A DNA stretch of 64,000 bases from Rhizaria sp. SCN 62-66 (taxonomy: Eukaryota > Rhizaria, unplaced), in assembly GCA_001724265.1 (NCBI GenBank), contig MEDY01000104.1, positions 123,810-187,809 on the forward strand, in the 5' to 3' direction. The notes below the pieces were generated by a model, which saw only the letters and a program-made list of their open reading frames with translations, was not told the origin of the DNA and did no database searches. Of this stretch, positions 55,970 to 64,000 are shown piece by piece; within the stretch, counting starts at the first letter, position 1; the number at the start of each line of letters is the position of its first letter. A program made the translations under genes and the position numbers.

Positions 55970-58575
55970 GGGTAGCACGCAGAGAAAAGCACTGAGCGTC
56001 GTAATCTTAGCCCAGCAAGTAGGTTACTAGTTTACCTAGCCTATGCTGCCGCGTATGTCCCGTAAAAACCTTGTTGTGATGCACTTGAGCGTGCGGGGAT
56101 GCCAGGTATGGTAGGAGGAAGGACAATGAGCACGACTGAGGAGTCGTTCTACAGAACAGGTAGACCTTCGCGTCTCGCACAAATAACCTTAAAACCCTAT
56201 AAAAAGGGCGTCAATATACACAATTATTGATATTTAGCGCGATGATCAACAGGGTTGGAGAGCGATGCCGGGAAAACAGCTGGAAGGGCAGATACTCTCA
56301 GTAACGCCTATTTTGAGTCCCTAAGATATCGAAGTAAATAGAAGATTCTATGCATGTAAAAAGAAAAACGAACAATTCACACCGTATTTCTAAAAAAATC
56401 TTTGTTGCAGAGACAACCATAGGATGGTTGTTGAGATATATCCGTCCAAAGTTAGGCTTCAGAGCCCCTTCGCATACGCTCGACACTAACCAGCAGTCAC
56501 GTCAGCCGTCATCTCACTTAAGCTTCAAGTCAATAGTAGCACAATTACATCATATCTGGCCAATGCTGGATTCTAGCAATAACAACTTCATATACGCAGG
56601 ATTGCTTATTTTTACGTGCTAAGATAGCGTCGTTTTGTTATGAATGGCAACGGATTTGTAGTTGTCAAGATTGGCAATGTATTCAGCTATGATGCATAAT
56701 AGTAGTTGACGTTACTGGTGAAGTCGAGCCAAGCAATTTCGCTTGATGTTGCTAGAGCTGCGAATGGTACTAACGTCGATAGAAACGGAAATATAAGCTT
56801 TGGTTTGAAAAAGAGAGAAGAGAGACTGCGACAGCGACATGACACCAGTGGCGGCACAACGTCGACGACGTTGACAGCGTGACCGTGCGTGTGAGTGTCG
56901 GGATGTTTTGTGGGATAGATTTACAAGCACATGAATGCGCGGACACGCATACGTGGTGAAAACAACAAAAAGATCACAAAACAGCAGGTTGCATACGGAA
57001 CGGGGCAGGTCGGAGGCGTAAAAAAAAGAAGAAGCAGATGACAGACAAATGTAAATTAAAAGCAAAGCTCCAAGAGACGCGATGAAGCAAGCATAAAGTC
57101 AACTAAACTTAAATTGATTCAGTGATCACAATTACAAGTAGTCTGTAGATTCGTAAGCACGGCAAGAGCAAAACATACACTGACAACAAAAGACACAAAG
57201 GGAAGTGCATACTCATGAGGTGCAAAGAATACATTGAACATTGTAATCATGCGAGAAGAAGAGTTGTTATGATGCACACAAAAAAGAAGCAAAGTGAACA
57301 GAATAAAGAAACAGATAAAAGAATGGCAGGAACAGCATCAAAGCAATGCGCTGGAGCTGTGGCTGCAGGGGAAATTGTCGCACTTAAAGCGCTAGCGCTT
57401 TAAGTGCTAACTTAATGATAGAGTAGTAGTTGTTTTTGTGTTGTGTGTTTGTGAAAATGTAAACAACACTTTCACTAATTGTGAAAGAAGCATACACTAT
57501 CGCACTCGCCGAACTCAAACATGTAGCGTGTGAATAGAAACAAACAAGCACGAGACAAAGTCCGAAAAACAAGAAGCCACAAGTAGCACTCACTGTAGGA
57601 GCAATTACTAACTACAGGACGAAAATGAAACAGACAAATAAGCAATAGGTGAACAAATAAAGCAAATACAATATGCCCATGTACTTTAGGTTCGTATACA
57701 CATTGAACTAATACAGAGACGCTGAGAGTAACAGCGTACACGTTGAGACGTCTCAACACGTGTAAGAACAGAGTGATATGAGCAGAGGTATACAGGTAGA
57801 CTGCACACGAACATGGCGTTTACATGCGCAGTAGACAGATTGCAGGTAATAAACAAGACAAACTAACTAATCAAAGCAGTAGGTAGTACGATTGAATACG
57901 CTAGATATGGACTAGAGTTAGTCACACGTCTCAGCAAAATATGAGAAACAACTGCAGTGTAAGAAGAAAACGAACGAAATGGGCGACAAAGTCGGAGCTG
58001 AGACGTAAGCTAAACATATTAGGCGCAAAACATAAAACAAAAAATCGTCGAATGAGTGACATGTACGCGACATGACAAGGCTTCAACGGAAAACAAAAGT
58101 GTGCATATGCAATGCACAGAATTGTTAGAAATAGCAGACTAGTTGCACAGCAAAAAAAAGAAAGGCTTTGTTTGCAAGAAAAGAAAATACTAGTCGAGGC
58201 ACGAGTGATCTTGTGCTCCGGACTAGTAATTGACGTGGCTGTGAATGTAGCTGTAGCCGCAACAAGTGTGACTGGTTACGACTGGCTGGTTTGCTAGTTT
58301 GTCGTTTGTTTTGTGATACACTCTCAGTAATATTGTGTTTGGTGTTTGTAGTTTGAATAAAAAAATGTAACTACAAGTTATCTTTGGAAGTATGGTTGTT
58401 GATACCACTCTCAATGTTGATTCGTTTGATCGTTGTTGCTGATATTACTAAGGATGAGTAAATCACTGCTAGTTTTGTTAATGAATACGAGTATACGTTT
58501 TTGTTGGAGTGGTCAGATAAACAGTGCACGGAAGAGTTGAAGCTTACTTCAAGTTGCTAATACTGTTTAGCGCAC
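55970..58575. other. 2.6-kb gene-free, AT-rich region
   Basis: This is the longest stretch in the window without a supportable gene. It lies between the 5' end of the coiled-coil gene and the 3' end of the HAD-like gene, both on the minus strand. All ORFs are short and lack the GC-rich codon pattern of the neighbours. It contains one perfect 28-bp palindrome (57380-57407). A non-coding RNA or regulatory element cannot be excluded, but nothing recognisable was found. Confidence 0.55.
57380..57407. repeat. Perfect 28-bp palindrome
   Basis: Each arm is GCACTTAAAGCGCT; the arms meet with no spacer around the centre GCTAGC. All 14 base pairs match, and the symmetry ends sharply on both sides. Confidence 0.95.
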
Positions 58576-61500
58576 TTAAGATTGCGACTCAGACTGAGCC
58601 TGCGACGGCGTCTAAAGCTGCAGCGGCGGTGCCGGCTGTCCGCGCGCAAAAGGCTGTGGCGCTGCATGCGGGTGCAGGCGCACAGGCATGTGTTGTTGCA
58701 GCGTTTGTTGCGACCGTGCCTGTGATAGCTGAGGTGGCGACTGGAGCTGCGCTTGCGACAGAGACAAAGACTGTGAGAAGATCTCACTTTGCTCGCCAGT
58801 ACGAGGTCCTTGTAAGGGAGACGGAGCCGGAAACTCTGAGGTTCCGTCAAGAGGCTTCACGGCCGTGAACATGTGTCCGCTGCTCAACTGTCGCTGCTAA
58901 TCCGAGTTGCCATCACAAGCGCCAACGGTTTCACTCTGCACATCAAGACCCTCGTTTTTAATGCTGATGTTATTAGAGTGAGTCGTGTTGTTCGCGCTTG
59001 AGTTCGCGTTTGAGTGAACGCTCATGTTAAGATCGATATAGTTATGGTTGTTTTTCTTAACATATGAGCTCAACACAGAGTTAATGATACATAGAGCGTC
59101 GTCGCTATAGCCAGCTCCAGTAAACACGCCGTCAGCCAGCCCGCTGTTGTTCTGGAGAGCAGGAACAGAGACCGTGGCGTTATGAGCAAGAGTCCGAACA
59201 GCACTTGAGGGACTGTGAACAGCGCTAGAGCTGTCTGTGCTTGTGTTCGAAAAGTCATCGTTGCTGTTGCAGGCATCAGTATCATTATTGCAGCCATTGT
59301 AGTCTTCGCGGTAATGACGCTTGAGTTGACCTTGTCTCTGCAACTGTTGCTGCTGATGCTGTTGTTCTTTTAGACGAGAACAAGCGTTGGTCGCCTTGCT
59401 TGCAGCATCAACTGCATTCTTAGTTCCGCTCTCACAGTCGCAGTCGCACTCAAGAGCAGCGTCACTGGCGGTTTCACGCAGACAGCCACACGCACACCCA
59501 CAGCCACAACCGCAACCGCTGGTTCTCTCCTCATCGTCTCCTGCCTCGGTGCTGACGCTATCACCGTCACCAGCATTGCCATCGTCTGTGTAGTTGACAT
59601 GGCAAGAGCTGGAGCCGGCCCTCGGCAGCGCTGTCGTGGCCGTTGTGGCGGTGGTCGCAGCGGGCGTGGACTCCGTCACAGCGGCGACGCTGAGGGACAG
59701 CGGCAGCAGCGGCGGCGAAGGCATGATCGGCGATGACGGCAGAGACGGCAGCGCCAGAGTGACGCACGGTGTGTCAACGCTGCTGCCCTGCGTGTTTGGC
59801 GTCGCAGTGGAGGCGACGCCGCCAGTAGCGCAGTTGTCGGCAAAGCTCGGAGACTGAGTCGCGGAGTCGAGGTCAATGCTAGCAAGAGAGGCAACGGTGG
59901 CGCGGCGCGCAGCACGACCTGCAGTCTCAATGTTGCTACCTACAGGCGTGTTCACGCCGCTGTTCGTGAGGCTGCGGACAATGCTGCCGCCGGCGTTCGC
60001 GCTAAGCAAGTTGTTGGTGACAGGGACAGATAGCGGCTGCGTCGACAACGGCGCGTCGGCGACGCTCCCGTCGGCGCTCGCGTGAGCGCAAATCGCTTTT
60101 GTGCGGACCGTTTGTTCGTCAGAAGCATGATGCGTGGTGTCCCCAGTGCTGAAACAAGAGCTGGCCGAAGACGAGCGATCATCAGCAACTGCGGTAGAGC
60201 TGATACCTGTGTTCGAAGAGTCCGTATTGCCCTGATCAATGCCGAGGCTGTTGTTGGCTGTATCAGCGTAGCTGCAGTCAGCGTGCCTACTCCCAATAGC
60301 GTGGGCATTTACAGTTGCACTTTTGTCGTGCGCAGGATTGCTCGTGCCAGCAGAAGCGTTGCTGTAGCTGCTATTGCCGATGTCGTCGAGCACACACCTC
60401 GCAGAGGTCTCGCTTTCAGCCGGTCCCGCCTCGACAGCCGCCGTCGCGCTTGATGCCGTTATTGCCGCTGCCGCCGCCGCCGCCGCCGCTGCCGCCGCCG
60501 AGCACTAAGCCGAGCTGCTAATAGTCCAACTGCTTGGCGTAGTAGCGCTACCACAGCTGCTGTTGTTAACCCTGGTGCTCCCCACGCCATGATCGATCGC
60601 GACGCTCGGAAGATTCAGCTGCATGTCGAGAAAATCCTGAGCGTAAAACACCTCATCGAGCATGTCGTCCACGCTCTCAAGCTGCATCAGCAGCACGAGC
60701 ACGGTGGGTCGCTCAACGAGCTTAAGGCTCTTCATCAGCACGCCTTGCGGCAGCAGCTTTTGCAGCCTCATCAGCGCTGAGCGCTCGTGGAGGCTGTCGC
60801 CGATGGAGATCACTTGCTGCGGGAAGTAGGATGCAAACACGAGCTCGCGCGCGTACCAGTACTCCTCGCGTAGGTAGTGCTTCGGGCCGTGGGGGCGCGG
60901 GGGAGCCTGTGCCTGGCTCGAGGACTGAGCCGGAGACTGACTGCAAGACTGACTGCGAGACTGCTGCGCTGAAGCAGTCGAGCAGCCGTGGGCGGAAGAG
61001 TACGAAGAAGACGCTGACGCTGACGCGGACACTGACGCCGATGACGATTGTTGCGCATGTTGTTGTTGCTGCTGTTGTTGAGCCACCCGCAGCTGTTGCA
61101 GTTGCTGCTGGCGCTGCTGCAGCTCCTGCAAGGCCTGCTCGCACTCGGCAAGCCACTGCTTCTGCGTGCACGTCCAATCGCCCTGCAATTTGCGCTGCTC
61201 GTGGCGAATAATACGGCGGTGGCGCCGGCGCTGGCGTCGGTCATGTTCGCGCTCGCCCTCGTCTTCGCTGTCGCCGCTCTCGTCGCCGTTGGGAATCGTG
61301 ACGCTGACGCTGAAGCTTGCGGTCACAGTCTCGCTCGGTCTCCGCCGCGGCGGCTGCTGTTGTCTGCCAGTGTTGCGCGCGCTCGTGCCCTTGTTGCTGG
61401 CACATGCGTTACCGTCGTCGTCATCATCATCGGTGCTTTCGACGCCAGAGCCGTAGTCAGTGTCTGTGTCGCTGCACAAGTCAGCGTGGTTCTGGTCGTG

Positions 61501-63763
61501 CTGCTGCTGCGACGGCAATCGAGGCCAAGAGTGCTGCTGGGACTGGCGCAAGCGGTGCTGAAACGGACACAGCAGCCGCTGCTGGCAGCGGTGCTGCAGC
61601 GGTTGGCGTCGTTGCTGCAGCTGCTGCTGGAGTTGGAGCTGCTCATCATGGAGCGCAATCGGCTGATGTTGTTGCTGCTCAATCGGCTCACATGCAAGGC
61701 AGTATGAGTGCAGGCGCAATTGCTGCCGCAGTTGCCGCGCTTGCAGCTGTTGCTGTTGCTGTTGCTGTTGTTGGAGCCGCTGATGCAATAGTAGTTGCTG
61801 TTGTTGCGTGCGACGCTGCAACCATTCAGCGAAACTGAGGCTGTTGTTGTTAGTATGGACGCTGCGTAGACTTGACGTAGCTGCTGCAGCTTTAGCGTCA
61901 CTGGTGGTGCCACAACAGTCCTGCGTCGGCCCCAAAGTGGCGCTGCTGCTGACGGTATCGGCGCTGGCTAGACATCTACTTGCAGCCGCGGTCGCAGCCG
62001 CAATGTGACTGGGGTTGACGGCGCTGAGCTCGTTGGCACCGCTCCAGCCGCAGCGGCAGCTGTACGTGACCCAGTCGACAGCGCACACACCATCACCCTC
62101 GAAAGCAGTATCTGTAGCATCGGCAGTAGCAGCAGCGGCGGCGGCGGCGGTGGCGGCGGCGGCGGCGTGAAGGCGATGAGCGTTCGCAGCGGTGATGCTC
62201 AACCGCGCCCGCGCACTTGCACTTCTGACTGTCGCGACCGCGGTCGCTGAGGCAGTCGCATCCGAGACGCCGCCGTTCGCTGCATCACCAGCACCAGAGT
62301 GCTGTAGCGCAAGGGCCGGGCTCGTGGATGCAGAAGTCCGGGCGGCGGCAGCTGCGGCGATGATACTTGCGTTCTGGGCGGTATAGTTATCACTGTTATC
62401 GCTATCGCTATCCGTGTCAGAGTTCACTGCCAGAGGAGCAGCGCCAGCCTCGGCGCGAGAGCTCTTGGCAGTCTTCGCAGCGTTACCGCTGTTGTTATCG
62501 TTGTTGTTGTTGTTGTTTTTGTTGCTGTTGCTCGTGCTGCGCATCATACGCAATGTCTCCAAGTCAGCCCTCTCGTAGAAACGCTCGGCAGCAATACTCT
62601 CGTCGTTGCTGCTGCTCGCGGTTACACGGCTGACGGTCGTGTTGCCGTCGTAAAACAGCCTCGAGTCCTTTTGCGTGCCGACCCCGCGCATTTCGAGCGC
62701 GTACACTTTGCTCATCAATCGCTCCACCTTGCTGCTACTGTCGGTGCCGCTCTTGCCGCCGCCGTTGCGATAGTCGCGGGCACTGCTGCTGGCGCTGCTG
62801 CTACAGTCGCTGGCGCTGCTGCTGCTAGCGCGGCGACTGCCGGCGTTGCCGCGCTCTTGCTGCGTCATCGCCGGGTGTGAGCGCGCGGCGTGGAAGGCGC
62901 ACTCGCGGAAACCGTAGATCTTCCAGCGTATTGGGCAGTTGGGAAACATGTGTTCGTAGGCCGCGCGGGCGGAAAAGATGGTTGTGCGCGCCAGGTATGG
63001 CACCACGGCGGGGAGAAAGCGATGCGCTGAGAGTTGGACCCATCCATGCTGCGCGTTGGTGACGATGTAGACCTGTGCGAGGGCGGTGGCGCGCGCGAGG
63101 AGGCGGCACACAACTGTTTCGAGGGCAGCGAGGGCGGTGGCGAGGGGCGCCGGGATGGGGTCAGATGTCGCGAGAGACTGGCCGGAGCGGACCAAAGAGG
63201 AGGTTGGCAGGAGCGTGTCGTCCCAGTCGAAGATAATGACTGAAGGATAGAGACAGAGGGCAAGGCAGGGCGAAGGCGCGAATTTGGGGAGGGGTATGGT
63301 AGGAGCAAGGGTGAATGAGCGATCGTTTGTCAAGGATGAAAAGCACATTGATACAGAACAAAATAACAACGACACGATATAATTACACATAGACAGTACG
63401 GTGACACTAAGTCACCGTCAAAACACACAGTACAATAACACTATTGGAGGCGAACAAAAAGATGGAGACAAGTGGCCTCACTCTCCTTTAGCAACGTCAT
63501 TGTTCCGACAGATACAGGAGCGATACACAGCCACAAGGAGAAATATAGCACGGAAAAAATGGACAACTATAGCGGCAATATTATAAACAGCTTTACACTT
63601 CAGAAGCACGGCGGGGCATGTCGGGATATCGAGGCTAAGCAGCAAGACTGGTCCATAACAACGTACTATGAGATGGTGATCGTAGATTCGTATTTGGTGA
63701 TGCGCTATTGCGTCTTAGACACTATTCTAAAGACGGCCGTTTACCAGCCGTCCCTTTTGACAT
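58576..63763 (-). CDS. HAD-like phosphatase-fold protein with giant low-complexity insertions; four in-frame TAG codons
   Basis: Minus-strand exons 63763-63667 and 63239-58576 (TAA), 1586 aa with TAG read as sense at codons 14, 944, 1480 and 1575. The first exon is inferred: it starts MSKGTAGKRPSLE, ends at GTACGT in phase 1, and joins to give SPSH-IIIFDWDDTLLP. HAD motif I is D37-W-D39-D-T41. The substrate-fold region includes VYIVTNAQHGWVQLSAHRFL and IFSARAAYEHMFPNCPIRWK. Motif IV is ISIGDSLHERSAL with D about 847. This order (DWDDT, VTNA, SARxxYE, GDSxHE) matches an uncharacterised eukaryotic HAD-like family. About 550 residues of Ser/Ala/Asn/Gln separate motifs II and IV. The final 640 residues are low-complexity, ending Gln-rich (SLSLSQAQLQSPPQLSQARS). 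DxDxT suggests a phosphotransferase or phosphatase; the substrate is unknown. The 427-nt intron is twice the usual length, so an additional exon is possible. Confidence 0.78.
58612..58614 (-). other. In-frame TAG read as a sense codon (HAD-like protein, codon 1575)
   Basis: The frame reads PPLQL-TAG-TPSQAQSESQS and then TAA. The surroundings are Gln-rich on both sides, and CAG to TAG is a single transition. Confidence 0.72.
58897..58899 (-). other. In-frame TAG read as a sense codon (HAD-like protein, codon 1480)
   Basis: The frame reads ACDGNSD-TAG-QRQLSSGHMF. Downstream the same frame stays open for 91 codons with strongly Gln-rich coding character. Confidence 0.74.
60505..60507 (-). other. 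In-frame TAG read as a sense codon (HAD-like protein, codon 944)
   Basis: The frame reads SSWTISSSA-TAG-CSAAAAA. It joins the HAD domain ORF to a 500-codon low-complexity ORF in exactly the same frame. Confidence 0.75.
61590..61820 (-). repeat. Gln-rich coding tract (CAG/CAA repeats)
   Basis: Imperfect CTG/TTG repetition on the plus strand is read on the minus strand as long Gln/Leu/Arg runs within the HAD-like protein (for example QRLQQQQQQQQQLQARQL). All these Gln codons are CAG or CAA. Confidence 0.85.
63722..63724 (-). other. In-frame TAG in the inferred first exon (HAD-like protein, codon 14)
   Basis: The inferred exon reads KRPSLE-TAG-CLRRNSASPN. It is weaker than the other sites because this exon is supported only by its ATG, the GTACGT donor and phase agreement. 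Confidence 0.5.
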
Positions 63764-63843
63764 CGTCAGCGTTGTAGGCAGAACGAGATTGTCTGCTTAA
63801 CGCGTTGGATGAACTCGAATCGTTCCAAATCCAACATTCCTTG

Positions 63844-63932
63844 TGACACGGGGGTCGCGAATTGGGCCGTTTGCCTCTCCCACCCCACATGTTTGTGATG
63901 TTGACACGGGGGTCGCGAATTGGGCCGTTTGC
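63844..63932. repeat. 31-bp direct repeat, two copies
   Basis: The copies at 63844-63874 and 63902-63932 are identical. Each starts TGACACGGGGGTCGCGAATT and ends GGGCCGTTTGC, with a 27-bp spacer between them. They lie just upstream of the inferred HAD-like start. Their GC content is well above the AT-rich surroundings. Confidence 0.93.
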
Positions 63933-64000
63933 TGTTATTGACGAAATCTTGATAGGTATGTCGTAAAATTGTGTTTGAGTTCGTGCACAACATTTTAATT

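Noticed and set aside
55970-58575. tRNA, rRNA or snRNA gene in the large gene-free region
   Set aside because: No box-B-like GGTTCGANTCC with a matching acceptor stem and no rRNA core sequence was found by eye. A covariance-model search would be decisive.
58576-63763. Interpreting the HAD-like gene as a pseudogene with nonsense mutations
   Set aside because: All four interruptions are TAG, none is TAA, TGA or a frameshift, and the flanks stay in one frame; the same TAG-only pattern recurs in two other genes.
1-64000. CRISPR arrays, insertion sequences, integrated viral genes
   Set aside because: No regularly spaced repeats, transposase, reverse transcriptase, integrase or capsid-like ORFs were found on either strand.

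Overview
This 64 kb window looks like nuclear DNA from a flagellated (or once-flagellated) single-celled eukaryote that I cannot place in a named lineage. Its protein-coding exons are GC-rich. Introns (25 identified) and intergenic stretches are AT-rich, and all but one intron are short (104-224 nt). Proteins are swollen by runs of Ala, Ser, Asn, Gln, Gly and Thr. A cytoplasmic dynein-2 heavy chain, the motor of retrograde intraflagellar transport, implies a cilium. No prokaryotic features, mobile elements, rRNA or tRNA were seen.

Layout, left to right: an ankyrin-repeat protein (minus, runs off the left edge); the tRNA deaminase subunit Tad3/ADAT3 (plus); an AzgA-type purine permease (plus); a small charged protein of 157 aa (minus); a two-TM, low-complexity membrane protein (plus); an unrecognised low-complexity protein (minus); DYNC2H1 in ten exons (plus, about 16.8 kb); a Mad3/BubR1-like spindle checkpoint protein with two KEN boxes and an ABBA motif (minus); a 2482-aa unrecognised protein, possibly mitochondrial (plus); a secreted or surface-anchored repeat protein in nine exons (plus); a coiled-coil, low-complexity protein (minus); and a HAD-like protein with a very long low-complexity body (minus). 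The genes are housekeeping and ciliary functions with no operon-like logic. Neighbours are arranged divergently, convergently or in tandem.

The most interesting signal is in the genetic code. Six in-frame TAG codons interrupt otherwise continuous reading frames in three genes (one in the surface protein, one in the coiled-coil protein, four in the HAD-like protein). None of the 11 genes whose 3' end lies in the window terminates with TAG: six end in TGA and five in TAA. The simplest reading is that UAG is a rare sense codon, most likely glutamine, while UAA and UGA remain stops. I annotate those three genes on that basis.

A second genome-level signal is the 5' splice site. Fifteen of 25 inferred introns begin exactly GTACGT and 20 of 25 begin GTACG, rather than the usual GTAAGT/GTGAGT. 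Many intron assignments are supported by matching reading-frame phase on both sides and, in dynein, Tad3, AzgA and Mad3, by continuity of conserved protein motifs. Exon boundaries were deduced by eye and have no transcript support.
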